From Pseudonocardia alni (lineage in GTDB: Bacteria > Actinomycetota > Actinomycetes > Mycobacteriales > Pseudonocardiaceae), in NCBI RefSeq assembly GCF_002813375.1, contig NZ_PHUJ01000003.1, positions 5,146,001-5,210,000 on the forward strand: a stretch of 64,000 bases of DNA. Direction: 5' to 3'. The notes under the pieces are model-generated. The model was not told where the DNA came from. It did not search any database and worked only from the letters and a program-made list of their open reading frames with translations. Position 1 is the stretch's first letter; every line of letters begins with the position of its first letter. Below are positions 9,053-17,853 of this stretch, one piece after another. A program made the position numbers and the translations under genes.

Positions 9053-10243
9053 GTGGGGACCGCATACGTGATCGGCACGTTCGACACCAAGGGCGCCGAG
9101 CTGGCCTGGGTGGCCGAGCTGATGGCCGCCGACGGCGCCGACGTGCGCCGGGTGGACGTGTCCACCTCCGGTGCGGCGTGCCCCGGTCCGGACGTCACCG
9201 CGGCCGAGGTCGCCGCCTGCCACCCCGGTGGCGCCGAGGCGGTGTTCACCGGCGAGCGCGGCAGCGCGGTGGGGGCGATGGCGCAGGCGCTGCGGGCCTT
9301 CCTCGCCGGCCGCGACGACGTCGGCGGCGTCCTCGGGCTCGGCGGCTCGGGCGGGACCGCGCTGGTCACCCCGGCGATGCGCGACCTCCCGGTCGGGGTG
9401 CCCACACTGATGGTCTCCACGGTCGCCTCCGGCGACACCGCGCCCTACGTGGGGGCGAGCGACGTCGCGATGCTGAACGCCGTCACCGACGTCGCGGGCC
9501 TCAACCGCATCTCGCGACGGGTACTGGGCAACGCCGCGCACATGCTGGCCGCCGCCGTCACCGCCCCGCCGCCGGAGACCGGTGCCGACCTGCCCGCCGT
9601 CGGGCTGACCATGTTCGGGGTGACCACGCCGCTGGTCACCGCGGTCCGCGAACGGCTCGGCGACGACGTCGACGCCCTGGTCTTCCACGCCACCGGCTCG
9701 GGCGGGCCGTCGATGGAGAAGCTCGTCGACTCCGGCCTGGTCGACTCGGTGCTGGACCTGACCACCACCGAGGTCGCGGACCTGCTCGTCGGCGGGGTGA
9801 TGGCCTGCGGCCCCGACCGGCTCGACGCGATCGCCCGCACCGCGGTGCCGTGGGTCGGGTCCTGCGGCGCCCTGGACATGGTCAACTTCGGCGCACGCGC
9901 GACCGTCCCGGAACGCTTCGCCGGCCGCCTGTTCCACGAGCACAACGCGAACGTCACCCTGATGCGCACCACCGTCGACGAGAACCGGGAGATCGGGGCC
10001 TGGCTGGCGGCGAAGCTGAACGCGCTGACCGGGCCGTGGCGGTTCCTGCTCCCGCTGGGCGGGGTGTCCGCACTGGACGCGCCGGGCGCGGCGTTCCACG
10101 ATCCCGAGGCCGACGCGGCGCTGTTCGCCGCGATCGAGGCCGGTGTGGACTCCCCGGACGGTGTCCGGCGGGTCGCGCACCACGTCAACGACCCGGAGTT
10201 CGCCGACGCGGTGCTCTCGGCCTGGCAGGAGGTACGGCGATGA
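9053..10243 (+). CDS. Tm-1-like ATP-binding (UPF0261) protein
   Basis: 396-residue homologue of the N-terminal half of tomato Tm-1 and of bacterial UPF0261 proteins. Family hallmarks present are YVIGTFDTKGAEL at the N-terminus, LGLGGSGGTAL near 100 (glycine-rich nucleotide loop) and HATGSGGPSMEK near 220. The biochemical role is unproved; Tm-1 binds ATP. In bacteria it is normally paired with the PEP-hydrolase-like TIM barrel encoded next, as here with a 4-bp ATGA overlap, so the two probably act together. GTG start; the first conserved strand begins at residue 4. Confidence 0.85.
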   Translation: MGTAYVIGTFDTKGAELAWVAELMAADGADVRRVDVSTSGAACPGPDVTAAEVAACHPGGAEAVFTGERGSAVGAMAQALRAFLAGRDDVGGVLGLGGSGGTALVTPAMRDLPVGVPTLMVSTVASGDTAPYVGASDVAMLNAVTDVAGLNRISRRVLGNAAHMLAAAVTAPPPETGADLPAVGLTMFGVTTPLVTAVRERLGDDVDALVFHATGSGGPSMEKLVDSGLVDSVLDLTTTEVADLLVGGVMACGPDRLDAIARTAVPWVGSCGALDMVNFGARATVPERFAGRLFHEHNANVTLMRTTVDENREIGAWLAAKLNALTGPWRFLLPLGGVSALDAPGAAFHDPEADAALFAAIEAGVDSPDGVRRVAHHVNDPEFADAVLSAWQEVRR

Positions 10244-11073
10244 GGCGGTTCAGCCGCGCGGAGCTGATGGAGCGGTTCGGCGGGATGGCCGCCCGCGGCG
10301 AGCCGATCGTCGGCGGCGGCGCGGGCACCGGGCTGTCGGCCAAGTGCGAGGAGGCCGGCGGGATCGACCTCATCGTCATCTACAACTCCGGGCGCTACCG
10401 GATGGCGGGCCGCGGCTCGCTCGCCGGGCTGCTGGCCTACGGCAACGCCAACGACATCGTCGTCGAGATGGCGGCCGAGGTGCTGCCGGTGGTCCGCCGC
10501 ACCCCGGTGCTGGCCGGGGTCAACGGCACCGACCCGTTCCTGTTCACCGACCGCTTCCTCGACGAGCTGTCCTCGCTCGGCTTCGCCGGCATCCAGAACT
10601 TCCCGACCGTCGGGCTGATCGACGGCACCTTCCGGGCCAACCTGGAGGAGACCGGGATGGGCTACGCGCTGGAGGTCGACCTCGTCGCCGCTGCGCGGGC
10701 CAAGGACATGCTCACCACGCCGTACGTCTTCTCCGCCGACGACGCCCGCGCCATGGCCCGGGCCGGCGCCGACATCGTGGTGTGCCACATGGGGCTCACC
10801 ACCGGCGGCGCGATCGGGGCGGGCACCGCGAAGACCCTCGACGACTGCGTCGCGCTCGTCGACGAGTGGGCGCAGGCGGCGCTGGAGGTCCGCGACGACG
10901 TGCTCGTGCTCGTCCACGGCGGGCCGGTCGCGATGCCCGAGGACGCCGCGCACGTGCTCCGCACGGCGAAGGTCTGCCACGGCTTCTACGGGGCCTCGTC
11001 GATGGAGCGGCTGCCGACCGAGACCGCGCTGACCGAGCAGACGCGCGCCTTCAAGAACGTGCTGGAGCGGTGA
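10240..11073 (+). CDS. Phosphoenolpyruvate hydrolase-like TIM-barrel protein
   Basis: 277 residues, related to phosphoenolpyruvate hydrolase and to the C-terminal half of Tm-1. Typical motifs are IVGGGAGTGLSAK near 22-34, DLIVIYNSGRYRM, GVNGTDPF, and VCHMGLTTGG. The fold is a TIM barrel related to PEP mutase/isocitrate lyase enzymes; the natural substrate is unknown. Its ATG overlaps the stop of the Tm-1-like gene, and the next gene begins in its stop codon (TGATG), so the three genes are translationally coupled. Confidence 0.85.
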   Translation: MRRFSRAELMERFGGMAARGEPIVGGGAGTGLSAKCEEAGGIDLIVIYNSGRYRMAGRGSLAGLLAYGNANDIVVEMAAEVLPVVRRTPVLAGVNGTDPFLFTDRFLDELSSLGFAGIQNFPTVGLIDGTFRANLEETGMGYALEVDLVAAARAKDMLTTPYVFSADDARAMARAGADIVVCHMGLTTGGAIGAGTAKTLDDCVALVDEWAQAALEVRDDVLVLVHGGPVAMPEDAAHVLRTAKVCHGFYGASSMERLPTETALTEQTRAFKNVLER

Positions 11074-11828
11074 TGGCGCGCGGGATGGACGCTCCGCCGC
11101 CCGGCGGGGACTGGCGGCGACGGACGGCGGTGCGCGGGGGCAGGGTGTCGCACGCACTCGCCGCGCACGGGTGGCTGGGGCTCCTGCTGGCCGGGGCGGC
11201 CCTCGGTGTGCTGATCGGGGTGATCGTCGGCATCACGCAGGTGGGGCAGTACCCGGCCGACGAACTGCTCGGCCGGACGCTGGGCTACGCGATCGCCTCG
11301 GCGGTGTTCTGCGCGGTCCCGGCGGTGCTGTTCGTCGGGCTGCCCGCCCAGGCGCTGGCCCGCTCCTACCTGCGCTCCGCGAGCCCCGCCGAGCGCGAGG
11401 CCATGCGACGGGCCGCCGGGAACGCCCCCGCCTCCGTGCCCGACGGCCTCGTCGCGGGGTCGCGCTGGGCCCGCGCCTACTCCGGCTGCGTCGGCTCGGT
11501 GACCGCCTTCCACGGCGTCGTGCGCACGGTGCCCGACGGCCCGGCGAAGGACTGGCTGCACGACATCGGCCGCAACCTCGACGCCGAGCTCGCCGAGGCC
11601 CTGCGCACCGCGCGGATGGGGGAGAGCCTGGAGGGCGCGGGCCAGGGCAGCGAGGTGGCCCGCACCGTGGGCGCCCGCCTCGAGGTCGCCCGCACCGCCT
11701 TCCACGACACCGCGGAGCTGGCCGCGTCGATCGCGCTGGACCTGCGGGTCGACAGCGGCTTCGACGACGTCCGCAGCCAGCTCGACCAGCTCGCGGCGCA
11801 GGCCCCCCACCTGCGCCGGCAGTCCTGA
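11073..11828 (+). CDS. Two-TM membrane protein coupled to the Tm-1-like pair
   Basis: 251 residues, family not recognised. A short hydrophilic N-terminus is followed by two predicted membrane helices near 32-53 (LGLLLAGAALGVLIGVIVGI) and 68-92 (LGYAIASAVFCAVPAVLFVGL). A roughly 150-residue soluble, mostly helical domain with charged amphipathic segments follows. The topology suggests both ends are cytoplasmic. The ATG lies inside the stop codon of the PEP-hydrolase-like gene, so it is co-translated with that pair, although a third membrane partner is not a textbook part of this operon. The next gene starts 22 bp downstream. Confidence 0.7.
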   Translation: MARGMDAPPPGGDWRRRTAVRGGRVSHALAAHGWLGLLLAGAALGVLIGVIVGITQVGQYPADELLGRTLGYAIASAVFCAVPAVLFVGLPAQALARSYLRSASPAEREAMRRAAGNAPASVPDGLVAGSRWARAYSGCVGSVTAFHGVVRTVPDGPAKDWLHDIGRNLDAELAEALRTARMGESLEGAGQGSEVARTVGARLEVARTAFHDTAELAASIALDLRVDSGFDDVRSQLDQLAAQAPHLRRQS

Positions 11829-11850
11829 CACTCCCGAGGAGGAGTCCCCG

Positions 11851-12291
11851 ATGCCCCGTCCCTACTCCAGTGCCGTGATCACGGCACCGCTGGCCGAGGT
11901 GTGGCCGCACGTCCGCGACTTCGGTGGCCTGCACCGCTGGCACCCGGCGATCGCGACCTGCGAGCTGATCCGCGGCGCCTCCGGCAGCGAGATCGGCGCG
12001 CAGCGACGCCTGACCCTCGCCGACGGCGGCGGCACCGTCGTCGAGGAGCTGACCGCACTCGACGAGCGCGGCCACGCCCTCACCTACGAGATCCTCGAGT
12101 CGCCGTTCCCGGTGCGCCGCTACGTCTCCACCGTGCGGCTGGCCCCGGTCACCGCGGTCGGGCACACCTTCGGCGAGTGGTGGACCGAGTTCGACGCCGA
12201 CGGCACCGACGAGGGCGACCTCGCGGGCCTGTTCGCGAACGGCGTGTTCGGTGCGGGCCTGGCGGCGCTGGGGGAGAGGTTCGGCCGGTAG
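11851..12291 (+). CDS. SRPBCC (polyketide cyclase/START-like) protein
   Basis: 146-residue ligand-binding helix-grip protein. The opening SSAVITAPLAEVWPHVRDFGGLHRWHPAI is the usual first strand and helix of the polyketide cyclase/dehydrase (SRPBCC) family; EWWTEFDAD lies on a late strand and a long C-terminal helix follows. Such proteins bind hydrophobic ligands, and the ligand cannot be told here. The ATG is preceded by GAGGAGGAG. It is probably the last gene of the preceding operon and is convergent with the PLP-enzyme gene, with 3 bp between stops. Confidence 0.8.
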   Translation: MPRPYSSAVITAPLAEVWPHVRDFGGLHRWHPAIATCELIRGASGSEIGAQRRLTLADGGGTVVEELTALDERGHALTYEILESPFPVRRYVSTVRLAPVTAVGHTFGEWWTEFDADGTDEGDLAGLFANGVFGAGLAALGERFGR

Positions 12292-12294
12292 GCC

Positions 12295-13305
12295 TCACCA
12301 GCCGCGCAGGTCGACCGCCCAGGTCTCCAGCACCTCGTCGCCGTCGACGAGGTGCATCCGCTCGTGCAGCGCGACGGTCGGGTCGACGTGCGCCGGCACG
12401 ACCCGCACCCGGTCACCGGTGCGCGGCGGGGCGTCGGCGGCGAACACCAGGTGCTCGTCGGAGCAGAACCACACGTTCCCACCGGGCACCGTGGGGTTGC
12501 CGTGGTCCATGCCGAACGCCTTGAGGCCCGCGTCGGCGACCGCCCAGCCGGGCATGTCGCCGTCGGGTGCGGTCGTCGAGACCACGGTGGACAGCACCGT
12601 CAGCGCCTGGCGGAACGGCAGCCCGGCGGCGGTGTAGGCGGTGTCCATCAGGGCGTAGGACCCGGCCTGGATCTCGGTGCAGGCGGTGTTCATCGCGTGC
12701 GTGCCGGTGCCGCCGCCGGAGACCACCTCGCCGCCGACGTCGGCGTGCGCGGCCAGCAGCCGGTCGGTGCACTCGGTGGTGAGCCGGGCGCGTTCGGCTG
12801 CGTCGTCGAGCATCTGCAGGTGGCCCTCGTAGCCCATCACGCCGCGCACGACGAGCCCGGCTGCGCGGGCGGCGTCGGCGAGCGCCCCGGCCCGCGCGGG
12901 CGCGATGCCGCAGCGGGGCAGGCCGACGTTGACGTCGATGAGCACCTCGCGGACGCCGCCGTCCACGGCGGCCCGCAACGTCTGCTCCGAGTCGATCGCG
13001 ACGGTGACCCGCGCGCCCGACCCGACGACGGCGCCGAGCCGGCGGGCGTCGAGCACCTCGTTGGCGAGCAGAAGGTCCGCGCCCAGCCCGGCCGCCGCCA
13101 TGCCCTCCACCTCCCGCACGGTGGCGCAGGTGAACCCGGTGTGGCCGTGGGCGGCCTGCCGCCGGGCCAGCTCGGTCGTCTTGTGCGCCTTGACGTGCGG
13201 GCGCAGCCGCGGGCCGGGCAGCAGCGCGGCCATGTCGGCGAGGTTCGCCTCCAGCGCGGCGGCGTCGACGAGCAGCGCGGGTGTGGTCAGGTCGTCGACG
13301 TGCAC
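12295..13305 (-). CDS. D-threonine aldolase-like PLP enzyme
   Basis: 336-residue fold-type III pyridoxal-phosphate enzyme of the D-threonine aldolase/D-serine dehydratase group. The N-terminal alanine-racemase-like barrel carries RPHVKAHK at 35-42, in which K39 is the expected Schiff-base lysine. The C-terminal beta domain holds the metal-site region (HMDHGNP-type, here FGMDHGN, and VVPAHVDPTV). Known members cleave D-threonine to glycine and acetaldehyde or dehydrate D-serine; which applies is undecided. It overlaps the end of the upstream lactone oxidase by 19 bp on the same strand, so the two are co-transcribed. Confidence 0.8.
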   Translation of the reverse strand: MHVDDLTTPALLVDAAALEANLADMAALLPGPRLRPHVKAHKTTELARRQAAHGHTGFTCATVREVEGMAAAGLGADLLLANEVLDARRLGAVVGSGARVTVAIDSEQTLRAAVDGGVREVLIDVNVGLPRCGIAPARAGALADAARAAGLVVRGVMGYEGHLQMLDDAAERARLTTECTDRLLAAHADVGGEVVSGGGTGTHAMNTACTEIQAGSYALMDTAYTAAGLPFRQALTVLSTVVSTTAPDGDMPGWAVADAGLKAFGMDHGNPTVPGGNVWFCSDEHLVFAADAPPRTGDRVRVVPAHVDPTVALHERMHLVDGDEVLETWAVDLRGW

Positions 13306-14597
13306 GGCACTCCCAGGACCCGGTCGAGGTAGGGGTTGCGGAACCGGCCCGCCGGGTCGAGCCGGTCACGTGCGGCGACGAACGCGTCGAACCGCGGGTA
13401 GCGGGGCCGCAGCTGATCCGCGGTGCGGGTGTGCAGCTTGCCCCAGTGCGGCCGTCCGTCCAGTGCGGACAGCACCGACTCGACGGCGCCGAAGTACGCC
13501 TCGTGCGGGCGTCCCGAGTGGACGTGCACGGCGAGGTAGGCGGTGTCCCGTCCGTACGCGGTGGACAGCGCGATGTCGTCGCCGCGCAGGATCCGCACCT
13601 CGACCGGGAACGCGACGTCGTGGGCGTGCCGCGCGGCGGCGGCCCGCAGCCCGTCGAACGCCTCGGACAGCGCGGCCCGCGGCACGGCGTACTCCATCTC
13701 CAGGAACCGGACATGGCGCGGGCTGCAGAACACCGCGTACGACGGGGCCACGTACTCCCCGGCGGCCATCTGCCCGGCCATGACCCGGTTGAGCCGCGGG
13801 ACCAGCGGTGGGGCGAGCGCGGCGACGCGCTGGACGAGCCCGAACGCGCCGTTGCCGAGCACCTCGTCGTCGACCAGCGCGGCGACCCGGCCGCGCCCGG
13901 GCGAGCGCCGTTCCGTCCGGTCGTTCGTCTTGAGCACCGCGGTCGTGGTGTGCGGGAACCAGTAGAACTCGACGTGGTCGTGGCCGGCGGCGAGGTCGTC
14001 GAGGCCGTCGAGGACCTCGGCGAGCGGGCGCGCGGACTCGCGGGCGTGCAGGTGGAACGCGGGCACGGTCGCCAGCGTCACCTCGACCAGGACACCGAGC
14101 GCCCCGAGCCCCACCCGCGCCAGGTCGAACAGGTCGGGGTGGGCGGCCGGGCCCAGCTCGTGGAGCTCCCCGAGCCCGTCGACCAGGCGCAGCCCGCGCA
14201 CCCCGTCGGCGATGCCGAGGTACCCGGCGCCGGTGCCGTGGGTGCCGGTGGAGATCGCGCCGGCGACGGTCTGGGCCTCGATGTCGCCGAGGTTGGGCAG
14301 GGCGCGGCCGTGGGCCCACAGCCACCGGTTCAGCGTGTGCAGGGTGATCCCGGCCGGGACGGTGACGAGCCCGCCGTCGAGCCGGATCGCGGCGGGGTCG
14401 GCGGGGACGGTGAGGGCGACGCCGTCGGGCACGCCGATGCCGGTGAAGGAGTGGCCGCTGCCGAGCGGGCGGATCCGCAGGTCCCTCCTGGCGGCGTCGC
14501 GCACCGCCCGGACGACGTCGTCGGCGTCGCGGGCGTGGACCGTCCTGATCGGACGGGTGCGCTGGTTGCCCGCCCAGTTGCGCCACCGGTCCGTCAC
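13287..14597 (-). CDS. D-arabinono-1,4-lactone oxidase family FAD enzyme
   Basis: 436-residue aldonolactone oxidase of the vanillyl-alcohol oxidase flavoprotein family. The N-terminal FAD-binding PCMH domain contains PLGSGHSFTGIG, with H49 at the position that is covalently linked to FAD in several relatives. The C-terminal ALO domain ends with the family signature HWGKLHT and DPAGRFRNPYL. These enzymes oxidise sugar lactones (gulono-, galactono-, arabinono-lactone) or related polyols, passing electrons to oxygen or an acceptor. It is the first gene of a two-gene unit with the PLP enzyme. Confidence 0.85.
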   Translation of the reverse strand: MTDRWRNWAGNQRTRPIRTVHARDADDVVRAVRDAARRDLRIRPLGSGHSFTGIGVPDGVALTVPADPAAIRLDGGLVTVPAGITLHTLNRWLWAHGRALPNLGDIEAQTVAGAISTGTHGTGAGYLGIADGVRGLRLVDGLGELHELGPAAHPDLFDLARVGLGALGVLVEVTLATVPAFHLHARESARPLAEVLDGLDDLAAGHDHVEFYWFPHTTTAVLKTNDRTERRSPGRGRVAALVDDEVLGNGAFGLVQRVAALAPPLVPRLNRVMAGQMAAGEYVAPSYAVFCSPRHVRFLEMEYAVPRAALSEAFDGLRAAAARHAHDVAFPVEVRILRGDDIALSTAYGRDTAYLAVHVHSGRPHEAYFGAVESVLSALDGRPHWGKLHTRTADQLRPRYPRFDAFVAARDRLDPAGRFRNPYLDRVLGVPCTSTT

Positions 14598-14714
14598 GCT
14601 GCGAGCCTGCGCGGCCCGGCGGGCACGGTCAAGACCGGCACGCGTGTCGGCGGCCCGGCGTCACGGTGTCGCGCGGTTACCCTCCGTGTTCGTTCGGAAG
14701 GGGTTGGGGTCACG

Positions 14715-15254
14715 ATGATGGGGCGTACGCACGCGTTGTCGGGCGCGGTGCTGGGGCTCGCGGTCTGTTCGGCGGTCCCGCCGCCCCCGGTACTGGTGCC
14801 GGTGGTCGTGGTGGTGTGCGCGCTGGCGGCCTTCGCGCCCGACCTCGACCACCCGTCGAGCGTCGCCGCGCGGTCGCTGCCACCGGTCACCTGGCTCCTG
14901 TGCCGGGCGATCCGGTGGCTGTCCCGGGTGACGACCGGGGTCTCGCACCGTGGCCTGTCGCACTCGCCGGTCTTCGCGGCCGCGGTCGGGCTGCTGGCGT
15001 GGTGGGGGACCGGTTTCCTGCTGTCCGGGGAGACGGCGGTCTGGACCGGTGTCGCGGCCGGCGCGGGCTGCTGGGTCGGGGCGATCGGCGACGAGCTGAC
15101 CTCGAACGGCAACCGGTTCGCCTTCTGGCCGCTGGAGGGGATCCGCTGGCCGCGGGCGCTGCGGTTCCGCACGGGTGGGACGGGGGAGCACGTCGTCGTC
15201 GGGCTGCTGGCGGTCACGGGGGTCGCGCTGATCACCGGCACCTGGGCGTTCTGA
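14715..15254 (+). CDS. Membrane-bound metal-dependent hydrolase (YdjM/DUF457 family)
   Basis: 179 residues. The N-terminal GRTHALSGAVLG and later FAPDLDHPSS carry the His/Asp residues typical of this family, followed by SHRGLSHSP, also a conserved metal-site motif. Three to four hydrophobic segments (e.g. VLVPVVVVVCALAAF, WTGVAAGAGCWVGAIGDEL) place it in the membrane. Members are predicted metal-dependent hydrolases with no agreed substrate. The start has two adjacent ATGs (14715 and 14718) after GGAAGGGG. Confidence 0.75.
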   Translation: MMGRTHALSGAVLGLAVCSAVPPPPVLVPVVVVVCALAAFAPDLDHPSSVAARSLPPVTWLLCRAIRWLSRVTTGVSHRGLSHSPVFAAAVGLLAWWGTGFLLSGETAVWTGVAAGAGCWVGAIGDELTSNGNRFAFWPLEGIRWPRALRFRTGGTGEHVVVGLLAVTGVALITGTWAF

Positions 15255-15276
15255 GCGGCCCCGGTCGACATCGCTC

Positions 15277-15291
15277 TGTATGACTGATACA
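15277..15291. promoter_or_regulatory. Palindromic operator TGTAT-N5-ATACA
   Basis: TGTATGACTGATACA is a perfect 5-bp inverted repeat in a short AT-rich island, 40 bp before the SDR start. A second partial copy, TATACAAGCGATACA, follows at about 15299-15313. The most likely binder is the TetR-family protein encoded just downstream of the SDR gene; that link is inferred from position. Confidence 0.5.
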
Positions 15292-15330
15292 CAGGAATAT
15301 ACAAGCGATACATTCGATCTGGGAGGACGC

Positions 15331-16086
15331 ATGACCACGCAGTCGTTGCAGGGCCGGAACGTGCTCGTCGCCGCGGGCGGCAAGAACCTCGGTGGCCTCA
15401 TCAGCCGCCAGGCCGCCGAGGCGGGGGCGAACGTCGCGATCCACTACAACTCCGCGTCCTCGCGCGCCGAGGCCGAGGAGACGCTGAAGGCGGTCGAGGC
15501 GGCGGGTCGCGAAGGGGTGCTCCTGCAGGGCGACCTGACCGTCCCGGCGCAGGTCGAGCAGCTCTTCGCCGACGCGACGGGGTCGCTCGGGCCGATCGAC
15601 GTCGCCGTCAACGCCGTCGGCAAGGTGCTCCGCAAGCCGATCGTGGACACCACGGAGGCCGAGTACGACGCGATGTTCGACATCAACTCCAAGGCCGCGT
15701 ACTTCTTCATCAAGGAGGCGGGCCGCAGTCTCGCCGACAACGGCGCGATCATCACCGTCGTCACGTCGTTGCTGGCGGCCTTCACCGACGGCTACTCCAC
15801 CTACGCCGGCGGCAAGGCCCCGGTCGAGCACTTCACCCGTGCGGCCGCCAAGGAGTTCGCGGACCGCGGCATCTCGGTGAACAACGTCGCTCCCGGCCCG
15901 ATGGACACGCCGTTCTTCTACCCGCAGGAGACTCCGGAGCGGGTCGAGTTCCACAAGTCGATGGCCATGGGCGGGCGGCTCACCGAGATCGAGGACATCG
16001 CGCCGATCGTGCGCTTCCTCGCGACCGAGGGGCGCTGGATCACCGGCCAGACGATCTTCGCCAACGGCGGCTACACCACGCGCTGA
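15331..16086 (+). CDS. SDR family oxidoreductase
   Basis: 251-residue classical short-chain dehydrogenase. The nucleotide-binding loop reads AAGGKNLGG rather than the usual TGxxxGxG. NAVGK replaces NNAG, and the catalytic Tyr and Lys are in YAGGK. The C-terminus (FLATEGRWITGQTIFANGG) is typical. Substrate unknown. The ATG at 15331 follows GGGAGGA and is preferred over an in-frame ATG at 15280, which lies inside the palindromic operator. The downstream TetR gene and the operator suggest local regulation. Confidence 0.85.
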   Translation: MTTQSLQGRNVLVAAGGKNLGGLISRQAAEAGANVAIHYNSASSRAEAEETLKAVEAAGREGVLLQGDLTVPAQVEQLFADATGSLGPIDVAVNAVGKVLRKPIVDTTEAEYDAMFDINSKAAYFFIKEAGRSLADNGAIITVVTSLLAAFTDGYSTYAGGKAPVEHFTRAAAKEFADRGISVNNVAPGPMDTPFFYPQETPERVEFHKSMAMGGRLTEIEDIAPIVRFLATEGRWITGQTIFANGGYTTR

Positions 16087-16159
16087 GGGTGATCCGGTGG
16101 GCGCCGGGGGAGGGCGGTGGCCGGCCCACGGTCCGCGCCCCGGCCCCGGCCGGGCGTCC

Positions 16160-16171
16160 TACAGTGGGCCC
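16160..16171 (+). promoter_or_regulatory. -10 hexamer TACAGT, leaderless start of TetR gene
   Basis: TACAGT at 16160-16165 is followed by six bases and then the GTG of the TetR gene. The spacing predicts transcription starting at or next to the start codon, and no Shine-Dalgarno sequence is present. This is the common actinobacterial leaderless arrangement. Confidence 0.5.
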
Positions 16172-16873
16172 GTGGCAGATCAACCGGCCGAGGTCGGGAC
16201 CCGGGACCGGCTCCTGCGTGCGGCCGCCGACCTCATCGCGGCGTCGCCGGGGGAGACCGTCCCGCTGCGGGCCATCTGCGACGCCGCCGGCGTCCGCCTC
16301 CCCACGCTGTACCACTTCTTCGGTAGCAAGGAGGGCCTGCTCGACGCCGTGGTCGAGCACGGGTTCGAGCAGTACCTGTCCGCGAAGCGGGCCCAGGAGT
16401 CCAGCGGTGACCCGATCCAGGACATCCGCGACGGGTGGGACGCCCACGTCGAGTTCGGCCTCGCCAACCCGGGCTTCTACGCCCTGATGTACGGGCAGGT
16501 CACCCCCGGGCGGCGGCCGTCCGCCCAGGACGGAACCGCCGCCGCCCTGCTCGGCCTGACCCGGGAGGCCGACCGCCGGGGCCGGCTCACCGTGCGCCCG
16601 GAACGCGCCGCGGCCCACGTCCTCGCCGCCAACGTCGGCGTCACCCTGCGGCAGATCATCACCGCGCGCCCGGACCCCGGGCTGTCGGCCGACATGCGCG
16701 AGGCCACCCTCGCCGCGATCACCGGTGGGCATGCGGAGCACGCACCCGGCGGGCCGGGGGTCGGCGACGCCGCGGCCGCCCTGCTCGCGCTGCCCGACGA
16801 CAACGACGTCCTCGGGGCGCCGGAGACGGTGCTGCTCAAGAAGTGGCTGGCCGAGCTCGCGCGACGGGGGTGA
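16172..16873 (+). CDS. TetR/AcrR family transcriptional regulator
   Basis: 233 residues. The N-terminal helix-turn-helix spans about 12-58 with the recognition region LRAICDAAGVRLPTLYHFFG and SKEGLLDAVV, followed by an all-helical ligand-binding domain (TetR C-terminal domain with LMYGQVTPG). It probably represses the upstream SDR gene through the palindrome at 15277-15291. The GTG at 16172 is chosen because the conserved region begins 10 residues later and a -10 element lies at leaderless spacing; the frame itself opens at 16097. Confidence 0.85.
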   Translation: MADQPAEVGTRDRLLRAAADLIAASPGETVPLRAICDAAGVRLPTLYHFFGSKEGLLDAVVEHGFEQYLSAKRAQESSGDPIQDIRDGWDAHVEFGLANPGFYALMYGQVTPGRRPSAQDGTAAALLGLTREADRRGRLTVRPERAAAHVLAANVGVTLRQIITARPDPGLSADMREATLAAITGGHAEHAPGGPGVGDAAAALLALPDDNDVLGAPETVLLKKWLAELARRG

Positions 16874-16887
16874 GCGGTCGCCACGAC

Positions 16888-17757
16888 CTACCGGTGCGGC
16901 CGCACCACCGGCCGCGGTCGCATCGCGGGCGTGGGCTCGTCGGTGTCGACCTCCTCGACGACCGAGGGCCCGTGCGCCGGCCCCGCCACCCCGAGGAACG
17001 GCCGCACGAAGCGCGCGGCCCGCTCCATCACCTCGTCGTGCACGTCGGCGCGCACGGTCGACGGCTGAGCCTGCACGACGATCTCGCCCGCCCACGGCAG
17101 GGCGGGGTCGGCCAGCAGGTCGTCGATGATCCGGCCGGTCGAGTGGCCCGCCGGCAGCGGCCGGGACAGCGCGACGCGCGGGACCCCGCGGGCGTAGGTC
17201 CAGTACCGGGCCAGCTCGGACACGACGTCGCCGTCCGACGACGGCGGCCTGCCCGACAGCACACCCACCCCGCGGGCCGCGGCGGCGTCCACGGACGACG
17301 GCGTCGCCGTCGCCCACCACACCCGTTGCGCGGCGAGCGCGGGCGGCAGCATCTCCAGCAGGACGTCCAGCGCGGCGACGGTGTCACGGTGCCGGTCGTC
17401 GTGGTGACGCCCGAAGCGTCGCGCCGCGTCGGGGTCGGCACCCGCGCCGATGCCGAGCTCCAGGCGCCCGCCGGAGAGCGCGTCCAGCACGCCGGCGTCC
17501 TCGGCGAGCCGGCGCGGGTCCTCCAGCGGCAACGCGACGACGGCCGTCCCCAGTCGGATCAGCCGGGTGCGTTCGGCGACCGCGGCCAGCAGGACCAGCG
17601 GCGACGGCAGCCGCCCACCGAGATGCCCGTCGTGGTGCTGGGCCACCCAGAACGAGTCGTACCCGAGCTCCTCGGCCCGCTCCGCCAACCGGATCGTCTC
17701 GCGGTAGGCGCGTGACGGATCGTCACCGGTGACGTGCGTGAGGTAACCGAGCCGCAT
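16888..17757 (-). CDS. LLM class flavin-dependent oxidoreductase
   Basis: 289-residue luciferase-like monooxygenase. It begins MRLGYLTHV and has the FMN-barrel motifs ELGYDSFWVAQHH, LGTAVVALPLEDP and GRLELGIGAG; the last of these is the signature of the bacterial luciferase/F420 fold. The cofactor may be FMNH2 or F420. The frame is open to 17868, but the ATG at 17755-17757 begins the first barrel strand. A TAGGCT hexamer 8 bp upstream suggests a near-leaderless mRNA. It is convergent with the TetR gene and divergent from the tRNA gene. Confidence 0.8.
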   Translation of the reverse strand: MRLGYLTHVTGDDPSRAYRETIRLAERAEELGYDSFWVAQHHDGHLGGRLPSPLVLLAAVAERTRLIRLGTAVVALPLEDPRRLAEDAGVLDALSGGRLELGIGAGADPDAARRFGRHHDDRHRDTVAALDVLLEMLPPALAAQRVWWATATPSSVDAAAARGVGVLSGRPPSSDGDVVSELARYWTYARGVPRVALSRPLPAGHSTGRIIDDLLADPALPWAGEIVVQAQPSTVRADVHDEVMERAARFVRPFLGVAGPAHGPSVVEEVDTDEPTPAMRPRPVVRPHR

Positions 17758-17853
17758 GGCGTCGCAGCCTAGGCCGGGTCCCCTGCGGCCCTGGCGGAGG
17801 ACCGGGGTGACGCGGGTGCGGGGTGTCCCGGCTCCGGTACTCTCCGGCTCGCC

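Noticed and set aside
15280..15330. ATG at 15280 as start of the SDR gene
   Set aside because: It lies inside a perfect palindromic operator and lacks a ribosome site, whereas ATG 15331 follows GGGAGGA and starts the conserved protein.
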